From contig DXAC01000056.1 in assembly GCA_019117205.1 (NCBI GenBank), positions 1-64,000 of the forward strand: DNA of 64,000 nucleotides. The letters run 5' to 3'. Below, piece by piece: positions 31,445 to 39,864 of this stretch. Position 1 is the stretch's first letter. Each line of letters begins with the position of its first letter. Made by a program: the position numbers and the translations under genes. The notes beneath the pieces are model-generated. The model saw only the letters and a list, made by a program, of their open reading frames with translations, ran no database searches and was not told the origin of the DNA. The stretch comes from Candidatus Allofournierella merdigallinarum. GTDB lineage: Bacteria; Bacillota; Clostridia; Oscillospirales; Ruminococcaceae.

Positions 31445-32596
31445 TCAGTTTTTGGCCTCGCAGGCCAGGCGGAGCAATTCGCGGCACACCGCGTCCCAGG
31501 TGAAGCGCTCTTCCAGCCGCGCGGCGGTCTTTTGGGCGGCGGTGCGCCGCCAGTCCTCGTCCGAAAGGGCCTTTTTCAGCGCCTCGGCCAGGGGGCCGGG
31601 GTCGGCCGAGGGCAGCCGGATGCCAAAGCTCTCATCCTCCAGCAGCTCCTCGCTGCCGCCGGTGCAGGTGGTCAGGATGGGGCAGCCGCAGGCCGCCGCT
31701 TCCAGAAAGGTGGTGGGGAAGCCCTCGGCGTAGTAGGTGGGCAGGCAGTAGACCTGGCTCTGGGCCAGCAGCTGCATGGCCTTGGGATAGGGCACCGCCC
31801 CCAGCAGATGCACGTTCGGCGGGCAGCCCTTTTTCAAATCGTCCAGCAGCGGCCCGTCCCCCGCCACCGCCAGCGCCGCGCCGGGCACCGCGGCGGCGGT
31901 GAAGGCCCGGATGAGTTCCGCCACCCCTTTTTCCGGGATGATGCGCCCCACAAAGGCGGCCAGCGGCGCCTCCGGCGCAAGGCCCAGCTCCCCGCGCCAG
32001 TCCACCGCGTCGGCCGCGTGGGCCAGCGCGCGCACCTCGGCGGGGTCCACCGCGTTGTACAGCTGGCCCTCGGCGGTGACGCCGAAGTGCTCCAGCCACC
32101 GGCAGACCCCCCGGCTCACCCCGTAAAAGCGCGTGTGATAGTGTTTGAGAAGCGCCGCGGCCAGGTGCTCGTAGGCCGCCCCCGCCACGTTCAGAAGAAC
32201 GCTGTTCATGGGCAGATGGCCGGTGGAGTGGTCCACCAGGATGGCCGGGATGCGCCGCCTCGCGCACTGGCGGGCGGCGTAAAGGCTGCTCACGTAAAAG
32301 CGGGCGTTGATGAGGCAGAAGTCGATCCGGCGGCCCCAGAGCAGAGCCTCCAGGCGTTTGAATCCCCGCCCGGGGCGCGGCACCGGGAAGCGCCCGTCCA
32401 TCAGCGGCCACACCGGCAGCCGGAGGATCTCGATGCCCTCGGCGTCGGTCTCATGCTCCGGCAGGCCGGGCAGGGCGCTGGTGACCACCAGCGCGGCGTG
32501 CCCCGCCTTGACCACCCGGCGGGCCAGGTTGTAGGTGTAGCGCTCCACCCCGCCCACGGTGGGCAGGTACTGGGCCGAGAAAAAGCAGAGGGTCAC
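31445..32596 (-). CDS. Family 4 glycosyltransferase
   Basis: 383-residue retaining GT-B enzyme. Acceptor domain starts LCFFSAQYLPTVGGVERYTYNLARRVV; donor domain has AFVGRIIPEKGVAELIRAF near 214-232 and the nucleotide-sugar site AEGFPTTFLEAAACGCPILTTCTGGSEELL near 296-325 with the E-x7-E pair. Complete by length. GTG start, preceded by AAGGAGG. Lies 20 nt from the DPM1-like gene and 24 nt from the GT2-GtrA gene in the same orientation. Sugar specificity unknown. Confidence 0.9.
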   Translation of the reverse strand: MTLCFFSAQYLPTVGGVERYTYNLARRVVKAGHAALVVTSALPGLPEHETDAEGIEILRLPVWPLMDGRFPVPRPGRGFKRLEALLWGRRIDFCLINARFYVSSLYAARQCARRRIPAILVDHSTGHLPMNSVLLNVAGAAYEHLAAALLKHYHTRFYGVSRGVCRWLEHFGVTAEGQLYNAVDPAEVRALAHAADAVDWRGELGLAPEAPLAAFVGRIIPEKGVAELIRAFTAAAVPGAALAVAGDGPLLDDLKKGCPPNVHLLGAVPYPKAMQLLAQSQVYCLPTYYAEGFPTTFLEAAACGCPILTTCTGGSEELLEDESFGIRLPSADPGPLAEALKKALSDEDWRRTAAQKTAARLEERFTWDAVCRELLRLACEAKN

Positions 32597-32620
32597 CGCC
32601 GCCCGCCTCCTTTTGGGCTG

Positions 32621-33721
32621 TCAGGCCCTTTTTTTGTAGACGAATTCCCGCTGGATCTGGAAGCTGATGAAAAAGAGCACGATGTCCACCGCCGCCTTGA
32701 TGGCGATCTCCCAGCCGGCGGGCGGGCAGAGCAGGCTGGTGAAAAGGCTTACCAGGCCCGCGCTGGCCAGCATCTGCACCGCCGCCAGCAGCACATAGCG
32801 CACCGCCGCCTGTTTGTGGCCGGCGCGGCTGTGGAACACCACCCGATGATTGATGTAATAGTTGTAGCTGGCGGAGAGCACCCGCGCCAGGGCGGTGCAG
32901 ACGAACACCGTCAGGACGCGCCCGTTTCCGCTGGGCGTGGGCGCGAACAGGCCCGACAGCAGCGACAGCAGAAGGAACAGGCTGAACAGCGCCAGGTCCA
33001 GCACGCTGGAGGAAAGGCTGGAGAACAAAAACCTGCCGAAGATGGCGTAGATGCGCGCCGAGTCCCGCAGGGGATGGAAGTGGGAGGTGTGGTGTTCCCT
33101 GGAGTCGTAGATGGTCTCGATGGGCAGTTCCAGAATGGGTAGCCGGTCGCGGGTCTCGATGAGCATGTTGCTCTCGAACTCAAAGCGCTCGCCGGGCACG
33201 GTGAGCAGCCGCCGCATGAAAGCGGCGGGCACCCCCCGCAGGCCGGTCTGGGTGTCGCTCACCGACACGCCGCACAGCGCTTTGAACATGAAGCAGGTGA
33301 TCTTGTTGCCCCAGCGGCTTTTGAAGGGCACGCCCGCGTCGTCAAAGTCACGGCAGCCCAGCAAAAGGCTGTCCGGATGCTCGGCCATGGCCTGCATGAA
33401 GCGCAGGATGTCCGCCGACGAGTGCTGGCCGTCGGAGTCGGCAGTGATGGCGCCGGGGGCCTGGGGCCAGGTGTTCAGACAGTGGTTGAAAGCGGTTTTG
33501 AGGGCGCGGCCCTTGCCCAGGTTCACCGCGTGGCGCAGCACCACACAGCCGAATTCCCGCTTTGCCCGCTCAAATACGGGGGCGTATTCCGGGCCGCTGC
33601 CGTCGTCCACCAGGACGATGTTTTCGATGCCGGCCTGCTTCATCTGGCCCAGCAGCAGGGGAAGGCGCTCGTCCGGTTCCAGGCTGGGGATGATGACCGG
33701 AATGGCTTTAAAATCGCACAT
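32621..33721 (-). CDS. GT2 glycosyltransferase fused to GtrA flippase domain
   Basis: 366 residues. Residues 1-235 are a polyprenyl-phosphate-glycosyltransferase-like GT2 (IPVIIPSLEPDERLP, LVDDGSGPEY, NLGKGRALKTAFNH, TADSDGQHSSADI with the DSD motif, SDTQTGLRGVP). Residues 240-366 are a four-helix GtrA domain (FLFSSLSSSVLDLALFSL, YNYYINHRVVFHSRAG, VDIVLFFISFQIQREFVYKKR). Such fusions are thought to make a lipid-linked sugar and move it across the membrane. ATG start. It sits between the DUF2142 and GT4 genes. Confidence 0.9.
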   Translation of the reverse strand: MCDFKAIPVIIPSLEPDERLPLLLGQMKQAGIENIVLVDDGSGPEYAPVFERAKREFGCVVLRHAVNLGKGRALKTAFNHCLNTWPQAPGAITADSDGQHSSADILRFMQAMAEHPDSLLLGCRDFDDAGVPFKSRWGNKITCFMFKALCGVSVSDTQTGLRGVPAAFMRRLLTVPGERFEFESNMLIETRDRLPILELPIETIYDSREHHTSHFHPLRDSARIYAIFGRFLFSSLSSSVLDLALFSLFLLLSLLSGLFAPTPSGNGRVLTVFVCTALARVLSASYNYYINHRVVFHSRAGHKQAAVRYVLLAAVQMLASAGLVSLFTSLLCPPAGWEIAIKAAVDIVLFFISFQIQREFVYKKRA

Positions 33722-33742
33722 ACATGATTCCTCGGTTTTCTG

Positions 33743-35854
33743 TTATCGGGCGACCACGCCCAGAAACGCGTTGAGAAGGACGCCCACATCCGCCAGCGCC
33801 AGCGCCAGCACAAGGCCTGCGGAGCAGTCTTCCCGCAGGCGCAGACAGCGGGGCGCGGGAGCCAGCAGCAGCAGCGGCAGCACCGGCAGGAAATACCTGC
33901 CCTGGAAGCCGTAGATGGTGGTGTAGTAGGTGGGCGTCCAGATGATGCAGCCCGCCACCGCCAAGGCGCAGCAGCAAAGGCCGATCGCCAGGCAGGCCCA
34001 CCGGCGGGACGGGGGCATCTCCGCGCTGCCGGGGCACAGCCAGGCAAGGCCCAGCAGGGCATACAGCGCGATCACCCAGCCCCAGGCCAGGTCCAGCTCC
34101 TTGTCCAGACCGAAGTAGCCCAGCGTGCCCCCCACCAGGGTGCTCAGATAGTGGTCCCCCTGCTCCACCACCGACCGGATGCACAGCTCGGCGGTGTCCA
34201 GCGGGTGGGAGAGGATATAGCCGGGGGTGTAGCAGATCATGTCCTCGGCGGTGGAGATGCTGTTGGCGCCGCCGGCCGCCTCGCCGGCGGAGGGGGCCTG
34301 CTCCGGCTCCGCCGGGTCGGAGGCCTCGCTGCTCACCGCCCCGGCGGCGGGGGTGCCGTCGCCCTGGACATACTGGTTCATCGAGCTCAGCACGCTGGTG
34401 TTGGTGAGGAACGCCACCAGGCACAGGGCCAGAAAGCCCGCCTTGAGCCAGCGGGAGAAGCGGCCCAGCCGCGCCGCGGGGATCAGCAGGACAAGGGCTG
34501 CCAGCGGCAGGTACACCACCTTGCAGGGCACCAGCACCAGCGCCAGCACCACCGCCGGTACCAGCTGTTTCCATCCCAGGCGCTCGCGGGGGCCAAAGGC
34601 CAGCTCCAGCATCAGCGCGGCAAAGAAGAAGCACAGGGCCAGCAGGTTGGAGTCCCGGCTGTAAGAGGCCGCCAGATGCAGCGTCATGGGCAGCAGGGCC
34701 ACCAGGGCGAACACCTGCTTTGCCACCGGCGTCTTTTTCACCGCCCAGGCGGCGAAGAAAGCGAAGAACAAAAGGTTTGCCAGCCGCCCCAGGCAGAGGG
34801 TGGCGGCGAAGCCCAGCCGCAGCTTGTAGCCCAGCAGCACCCCGAACGCGCTGATCCAGTACAGGGTGTTGTTGGCGTCCACCTGGTACTCGTTAAAGGA
34901 GTGGGTGGCCCCCACCGGGTCGGTGTTGGGGCGGCCCAGCATCTTTGCGATGTGCTGCCAGGTGAACACGGTGGTCTGGTCCACCTGGATCAGGGGGTCC
35001 TGGTCCGAGGGGCGGCGCAGCGTCTCCCGAATGTGGCTCTGGGCCAGGGGCAGATGAGGGTCGTACATGCTGCTGGCCAGGGTGAAGCTCTGGTTGATGT
35101 GGTATTTTTCATCCGGCGCGGCATAGGGCGGCAGCACCACGTTGAACAGAAAGCCCAGGGTGAGCACCGCGCAGAACACCAGCCGGTGCAGCGGCGCCCG
35201 GCGGGCCCACAGCACGCCGGCCAGCGCCGCCGCGGCGATGCAGCCGGCGGTGAAGAGCCAGTAGAAGCTGGTCAGAAAGCCGCCCACCCGGGCCTGGGTA
35301 CCCAGCAGGGCCACGGTGCCGTCCACTTCCTCGCCGTCCACGGTAAGCAAAACGCCCGCGGGCATCCCGCCCGCCTCGTAGCCCACGCACAGCCGGCCCG
35401 CGCCGGTGTAGTGGGGGATCAGGGTGAGGACGTACTCCACCGCCCGGCCGGGGTTTTCCACGAAGCGGTCCAGCCCAAGGGTGGTGTAGTAGGCCTCCCA
35501 GCCGTTGTAGATGTAGCGCATATCTCCCGTCGAGCGGGCCAGCTCCTCGCCGGTGTCGCCGTCGGTGAGGACGAGCTCCAGCTCCCCCTCCGGGGGCGTG
35601 TCCTCGTCGGCGGCGGCCAGCACCAGGCTCACCGCCAGCAGGTCCCGGTCGCAGGAAAAGCGCTGCTCCATCTGCTGCTCAATGGCGATGAAGCTGTGGA
35701 ACTGGTCGTTGATGGCCCAGCTGCTGCTCTTTTCCCCCTGGCCCCGGATATGGGTCAGCCATACGGCGGCGAACACCGCGAACAGGAAAAGGCAAAACAG
35801 GACGCACGCCAGCGCCCGCCTGTGTGTTTTTAAAAACGAAAGCACCCTTTGCAT
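33743..35854 (-). CDS. DUF2142 polytopic membrane protein, likely glycosyltransferase
   Basis: 703 residues. One N-terminal helix, an extracytoplasmic domain (about 35-200), then about eleven hydrophobic helices. The loop after the second helix, LPPYAAPDEKYHINQSF, is the DUF2142 signature and resembles the acidic catalytic loop of GT-C enzymes. A Ser/Ala/Glu-rich low-complexity loop lies near 515-550. ATG at 35854 preceded by GGGAGG; a longer start overlaps kdsC and is rejected. Probably uses lipid-linked sugar made by the downstream GT2 genes to decorate the exported polymer, which is inference from family and neighbours. Confidence 0.78.
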   Translation of the reverse strand: MQRVLSFLKTHRRALACVLFCLFLFAVFAAVWLTHIRGQGEKSSSWAINDQFHSFIAIEQQMEQRFSCDRDLLAVSLVLAAADEDTPPEGELELVLTDGDTGEELARSTGDMRYIYNGWEAYYTTLGLDRFVENPGRAVEYVLTLIPHYTGAGRLCVGYEAGGMPAGVLLTVDGEEVDGTVALLGTQARVGGFLTSFYWLFTAGCIAAAALAGVLWARRAPLHRLVFCAVLTLGFLFNVVLPPYAAPDEKYHINQSFTLASSMYDPHLPLAQSHIRETLRRPSDQDPLIQVDQTTVFTWQHIAKMLGRPNTDPVGATHSFNEYQVDANNTLYWISAFGVLLGYKLRLGFAATLCLGRLANLLFFAFFAAWAVKKTPVAKQVFALVALLPMTLHLAASYSRDSNLLALCFFFAALMLELAFGPRERLGWKQLVPAVVLALVLVPCKVVYLPLAALVLLIPAARLGRFSRWLKAGFLALCLVAFLTNTSVLSSMNQYVQGDGTPAAGAVSSEASDPAEPEQAPSAGEAAGGANSISTAEDMICYTPGYILSHPLDTAELCIRSVVEQGDHYLSTLVGGTLGYFGLDKELDLAWGWVIALYALLGLAWLCPGSAEMPPSRRWACLAIGLCCCALAVAGCIIWTPTYYTTIYGFQGRYFLPVLPLLLLAPAPRCLRLREDCSAGLVLALALADVGVLLNAFLGVVAR

Positions 35855-35882
35855 CGGCAGCCTCCCGGTGTTTTTCGGCGGT

Positions 35883-36395
35883 TCACAGGTCGGCGAGGAA
35901 CGCGTCACGGATGACCTGCTCCAGGCAGCCCCGGGCGGCCAGCAGATGCTCCACCGCGTCCCGCACGGCCCCCTCGCCGCCCTTTCGCCCGCTCACATAG
36001 TCCGCCCGGCGGCGCACCAGCTCCGCCGCGTCGGCGGGGCAGGCCACAAAGCCCGCCAGCTCCATGGCGGCCAGGTCGTTCCAGTCGTCCCCCACATAGG
36101 CCACCTGCTCCCGGCGCAGGCCCTGCTCGCGCAGGAAGCCGGCGAGGAAAGCCCGCTTGCTCTTGCAGTTCTGCACGCACCAGTCCAGGTGGAGCTCCGC
36201 CGCCCGGCGGCGCACCGCCTCGCTCTCGCGGCCGGTGAGGATCATCACCTTGATGCCCGCGGTGCGGGCCAGGGTCAGGCCCGCGCCGTCCCGCACCGAG
36301 AATTTCTTCAGCTCGTTGCCGGTGGCGTCCAGATACAGCCCGCCGTCGGTGAGGGTGCCGTCCACGTCCAGCACCAGCAGTCGAATGTCGTCCAT
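35883..36395 (-). CDS. KdsC-type HAD phosphatase (Kdo-8-P / nonulosonate-9-P phosphatase-like)
   Basis: 170-residue capless HAD phosphatase of the KdsC group. Motif I is LDVDGTLTDGGLY (nucleophile D10, acid D12), followed by GNELKKFSVRDGAGL, motif II ILTGRESEAVRRRAAEL, motif III Lys in NCKSKRAFL and motif IV YVGDDWNDLAAM. KdsC and its sialic/legionaminic relatives remove the terminal phosphate from an ulosonate phosphate before CMP activation. It lies 3 nt after the aldolase gene and near the kdsB-like gene, so it should act in that pathway. The exact sugar phosphate is unknown. Confidence 0.88.
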   Translation of the reverse strand: MDDIRLLVLDVDGTLTDGGLYLDATGNELKKFSVRDGAGLTLARTAGIKVMILTGRESEAVRRRAAELHLDWCVQNCKSKRAFLAGFLREQGLRREQVAYVGDDWNDLAAMELAGFVACPADAAELVRRRADYVSGRKGGEGAVRDAVEHLLAARGCLEQVIRDAFLADL

Positions 36396-36398
36396 GGC

Positions 36399-37952
36399 TT
36401 ATCCTTTCTTGTAGTGGCTGGGGGTGATATAGCGCACCGCCAGGTCCAGGCCGGCGATGGCGGCGGCCATGGCCCGGTTGTAGTCGGCGCCCCGGGGGGT
36501 GTGGTTCTTCATCCGGGGGTCGCAGTAGTTCTCACTGCCCGGCTCGTAGCCGTCCGCCCCCGCCAGGGCCACCTCTTTCACCCCCAGCTGCTCCAACAGG
36601 CGCAGCAGCAGGATCAGGCTGTTGGAGCCCATGGTGAACGCCCCCGCCAGGCTGTTGTAGTCCAGCCGGTAGTCCGCCCTGCCCTCCAGGTTGGAGGTGC
36701 AGATCACCGGGCAGGGGGCGGCGGTGAGTTTATTGAAGCGCTTGCCGTTGGAGAAAAAGGCATAGTCCGCCTTGAGGCCCTCGGGCACAAAGTTCGCGGC
36801 GATGACCACCGTGTCCGCCTGCGCGATGGAGGCCTCCACCTCGCCGCGATGGGTGCTCAGGGTGCCGCCGGGGGCAAGGCAGAGCACCTTTTTGCCCGCC
36901 AGCGCCGCCGCCAGCCGGGCCCGGTCGGCGTCGTCGTCGATGCGGTTGTCCTTGTAGGCGGCGTAGAGGCCGTCGGCGTAGGCGGCGTCAAAGGCGGTCT
37001 TTTTCTCGGGCACGATGCGGCTGAGCAGGTGGTTGATGTCCCGGTTGGAAAGGTCGCCCTTGTCCAGGAAATGCTCGGCGTAGTTGCGGTGGAGGTTGTA
37101 CTTGGCCGAGAGGAAATAGGCCGGGGAGTAGCCCCAGGGGCTCTTTTCCTTGATGGGCAGGATGTGTTCCTGGATGGCGTCCAGCATACGGTCGATGTCG
37201 TAGTTCTTGCCGAAGTTCTGGTTCAGGTAGTCGGCGATGAGCTCGATGCACAGGTTGCCCGGGGTGCGGCCCATGCCCAAAAGGCTGGCGTCCACCGTTA
37301 CGTCCCGCCCCACCAGGTGCATGTCCAAAAAGCGCTGGGCCAGGCTGAAGCTCTGGGCCAGGTTCTCGTGCAGGTGCAGCCCCAGGGCGATGTCTTTGGC
37401 CAGGTTGTTGTCCACCAGGCGCACGATGCGCTCCAGATCCTGCATCTGCATACTGCCGAAAGTGTCCACGATGGAAAAGGCAAAGGGGTGCAGGCGGTTC
37501 ACCTGCTCGCACAGCCACAGAACGCCCGCGTCGGAGTAGCCCATGATGTTGATGGGGTTGCAGCTGATCTTGTAGCCCTTTTCCTGGGCCTTGCGGCAGA
37601 ATTCCAGGCCGGCGTCGATGTCGTAGTCGTGGAAAGTCACCCGGATCAGGTCGATGCCGGTGCCGTCCCAGGGCTCCAGCTTGTCGATGTTGTAAAAGTT
37701 GTGCAGGGCCATGCCGGAGAACATGGTGTTTTTCCGGTCGGCGGGGAGCACCTTTTTCAGCTCGGCCACCGTGTTCCAGCGGCTCTGGTCGGCGTCCGGC
37801 TCCAGGTTCCGCAGAAAGCCCACCTCCACGATCTCGGTGCCAGCCTGTACCAGGCTGTTCACGATGTCGCGGATGTTCTCAAAACCGAATTTCCAGTTGT
37901 TCACATAGCCCCCGTCCCGCAGGGTGCAGTCCAGCAAACGGATGGTAGACAT
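36399..37952 (-). CDS. DRE-TIM (HMGL-like) aldolase fused to DUF115/GT42-like domain
   Basis: 517 residues, two domains. Residues 1-300 are an HMG-CoA-lyase/4-hydroxy-2-oxovalerate-aldolase-type metal-dependent TIM barrel: LLDCTLRDGG (6-15, Arg-Asp pair), IVEVGF, GLHLHEN (191-197, HxH metal ligands) and LGMGRTPGNL (225-234). Residues 353-517 form a Rossmann-like domain (VLCLAPGGTLSTHRGEVE, ADTVVIAANF, SLILLLRLLEQLGVKEVALAGADGY) resembling DUF115/MptE and CstII-type GT42 proteins. No KdsA or NeuB is present, so this enzyme may form the ulosonic carbon skeleton from pyruvate and an aldehyde. ATG with GAAAGGA upstream. Function is inference; the fold assignment of domain 1 is strong. Confidence 0.8.
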   Translation of the reverse strand: MSTIRLLDCTLRDGGYVNNWKFGFENIRDIVNSLVQAGTEIVEVGFLRNLEPDADQSRWNTVAELKKVLPADRKNTMFSGMALHNFYNIDKLEPWDGTGIDLIRVTFHDYDIDAGLEFCRKAQEKGYKISCNPINIMGYSDAGVLWLCEQVNRLHPFAFSIVDTFGSMQMQDLERIVRLVDNNLAKDIALGLHLHENLAQSFSLAQRFLDMHLVGRDVTVDASLLGMGRTPGNLCIELIADYLNQNFGKNYDIDRMLDAIQEHILPIKEKSPWGYSPAYFLSAKYNLHRNYAEHFLDKGDLSNRDINHLLSRIVPEKKTAFDAAYADGLYAAYKDNRIDDDADRARLAAALAGKKVLCLAPGGTLSTHRGEVEASIAQADTVVIAANFVPEGLKADYAFFSNGKRFNKLTAAPCPVICTSNLEGRADYRLDYNSLAGAFTMGSNSLILLLRLLEQLGVKEVALAGADGYEPGSENYCDPRMKNHTPRGADYNRAMAAAIAGLDLAVRYITPSHYKKG

Positions 37953-38058
37953 AGGCAAAAGATCCTTTCCGCCCCCCAAAAGGGGGCACAGGGGCGCGCC
38001 GCAAAGCGCCGGGGTAAGCGAAGTGCGTCCCGGCCCGCAAAAGCCGGGCGCGCCGGCC

Positions 38059-38793
38059 TCACGGGGCCAGGCGCTTTTTCAGGATATCGCAGACGATGTC
38101 CACGTCTTTCGGCGTGTCCACCGACACGGTCTTGTAGGGGGAGAGCACCGCGTGTACCGCGCGGCCGTTCTCGATGAAGCGCATCAGGTCGTTCTCCTCG
38201 GCCTTTTCCAGGGCGCTTTTCGGGGTGGCGGCGTAGAAATCCAGCGCTTTCTTGCTGAACAGCTGGATGCCGGTGATCTTTTCGTATTCAAAATCCGCCG
38301 TGCCCTTGGGGTAGGGGATGGGGCTGCGGCTGATGAGCAGAATCTCCCGCCGGGCGTTGCACACCACTTTCTGGTTGGAGAAGTCGATCACATCCGCCGG
38401 GTGTTCCATCCGGTTGGTGACCCCCGCCACATAGTATGGGTCGTCGGGCAAGTCTTTCGGCAGGATGAGTTCAAAAGCCCGGGGGTCGATCAGCGGCTCG
38501 TCCCCCATGATCTGCAGATAGAGGTCGGCTTGGATAAGGCAGCTCACCTCCTGGATGCGGGCGGTGGGGGTGTCGTGGTCGGCCCGGGTCATCACCGCGT
38601 TCATGCCCTGCTCTTTGCACACCGCCAGGATGCGCTCGTCGTCGGTGGCCACCACCAGCCCGTCCAGCAGGGGGCCCTCCTTCGCCGCCTGGTACACCCA
38701 CCAGATCATAGGCTTGCCCAGAATGTCCGCCAAGGGCTTGCCCGGCAGCCGGCTGGAGGCGTAGCGGGCGGGGATGACGCCGAGAATTTTCAT
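38059..38793 (-). CDS. Divergent CMP-Kdo synthetase-like cytidylyltransferase
   Basis: 244-residue KdsB homologue, predicted to join CMP to an ulosonic sugar. Nucleotide-binding start VIPARYASSRLPGKPLADILGKPMI (6-30) is canonical, as are VATDDERI (48-55), VMTRADH (67-73), GDEPLI (97-102) and the C-terminal VSVDTPKDVD. Two sugar-site segments differ from KdsB: HDTPTAR at 73-79 replaces the H-x-SGT-[DE]-R motif, and LQIMGDEP replaces VNVQGDEP. This suggests a substrate other than Kdo. The ATG chosen drops ten upstream codons and has AAGAGG before it. Same-strand neighbours are the aldolase and the GT52-like transferase. Confidence 0.85.
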   Translation of the reverse strand: MKILGVIPARYASSRLPGKPLADILGKPMIWWVYQAAKEGPLLDGLVVATDDERILAVCKEQGMNAVMTRADHDTPTARIQEVSCLIQADLYLQIMGDEPLIDPRAFELILPKDLPDDPYYVAGVTNRMEHPADVIDFSNQKVVCNARREILLISRSPIPYPKGTADFEYEKITGIQLFSKKALDFYAATPKSALEKAEENDLMRFIENGRAVHAVLSPYKTVSVDTPKDVDIVCDILKKRLAP

Positions 38794-38859
38794 GGAAGAC
38801 CTCTTTTCCGCCCCGGTATTCAAAACGAACCGGGGCCCGTTGTTATTTCACAAAAAACG

Positions 38860-39864
38860 TCAGGCTTCGGCCAGGGCCAGCGCCTCGTCCAGCGGGAGGG
38901 AGACTTTTTCGTCGGCGGCCCCAAAGGCCTTGAGCACGGTGGACTCCACCGTCACCGCCCTTGCAAAGCGGAACGGCAGCGCGAAGTTGAGCACCTCGCT
39001 GGGCATGGTGCGCTCCAGCACCACCGCGTCGGGAAACAGGGCTTTGTAGTCGGCGGCGTCCCGGGGGTGGGCCTTGATGAACAGCGGCCCGCCGGCGCAG
39101 TATTTTTTGGCTACCGCCTTGTACATCCGCCGCTGGCTTTCCTCGTCCAGCAGACCCTCGCAGACAAAGTCCCGGGGCAGCAGCAGGCTGGCCCCGGCAC
39201 AGCTTTCCGGCAGCGGCGCGGTGAGGAACACCGCGCACAGCAGGTCCTTTTGCGCCCGGGAAAGGCGGGAGAACACCGCTTTCTGGCTGCGCTGGGCCAG
39301 ACGCTCTTTCGCAAAGGGCACGGTGGCCTTTGCGGCGTCCTCGGTCTCGATGGCGCTCACCTTTTTCCAGTCGCCCCAATAGAGATAGCCGTAGCCCAGC
39401 GCCCGGCGCAGGGCGAAATGGGGCAGCGCCCGCTGGCGGGCGATCAGCTGGTGGCCCCCCGCGGCGCAGGTGCTGGCAAAGGTGTCCTCGCAGAGGATGT
39501 AGGGGATGCCCTTGTCCTGGAGATACCGGCCCAGCACGCTCCAGTCGTTGTGGATATAGACGGCCCGGTAGCGGGCGGGGTCCAGGGAAAAGCCGTGGTA
39601 TTTCTCCACATTGCGCCGCCCGGCCAGCCGCTGGAACAGCAGGGTGCGCCAGAAGCCCCTTTGCAGGGCGTTGCCGCAGGCGTCCTCGTCGAACAGGCGC
39701 ACGTCGCCGAACAGGCCGCAGTCCGCCAGCCGCCCGGCCAGCGCCCCGGCCCCCGGCAGCGCGGCGCTGAGCACCAGCTCCGGGGGGCAGGGGGCGTCGA
39801 AAGCCCGGCAGCACTCCACCAGCACCTGATAGGGGGTGTGGCAGATGTACAGATCCGGCTTCAT
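38860..39864 (-). CDS. GT52/sialyltransferase-like glycosyltransferase
   Basis: 334 residues. The N-terminus, DLYICHTPYQVLVECCRA (4-21), is the hallmark of family GT52 and related CMP-sialic-acid-dependent transferases; further matching features are YIHNDWSVLGRYL near 103-115, the ILCEDTFAST acidic motif (123-132), FIKAHPRD (262-269, the HP motif of sialyl- and polysialyltransferases) and a late ser-rich VTVESTVLKAFG (304-315). GT-B fold expected. Start ATG at 39864 overlaps the wzt stop by 4 nt (ATGA). With the kdsB-like gene next to it, it probably uses the CMP-sugar made by this locus. GT38-like polysialyltransferase is an alternative placement. Confidence 0.75.
   Translation of the reverse strand: MKPDLYICHTPYQVLVECCRAFDAPCPPELVLSAALPGAGALAGRLADCGLFGDVRLFDEDACGNALQRGFWRTLLFQRLAGRRNVEKYHGFSLDPARYRAVYIHNDWSVLGRYLQDKGIPYILCEDTFASTCAAGGHQLIARQRALPHFALRRALGYGYLYWGDWKKVSAIETEDAAKATVPFAKERLAQRSQKAVFSRLSRAQKDLLCAVFLTAPLPESCAGASLLLPRDFVCEGLLDEESQRRMYKAVAKKYCAGGPLFIKAHPRDAADYKALFPDAVVLERTMPSEVLNFALPFRFARAVTVESTVLKAFGAADEKVSLPLDEALALAEA

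Noticed and set aside
37953..38058. G+C-rich inverted repeats between the kdsB-like and aldolase genes as a terminator
   Set aside because: There is no T-run on the minus strand and the genes look cotranscribed; it may only stabilise or process RNA.
35553..38177. Plus-strand open frame of 874 codons opposite kdsC-like and aldolase genes
   Set aside because: Antisense shadow with biased composition; the opposite strand has clear catalytic motifs.
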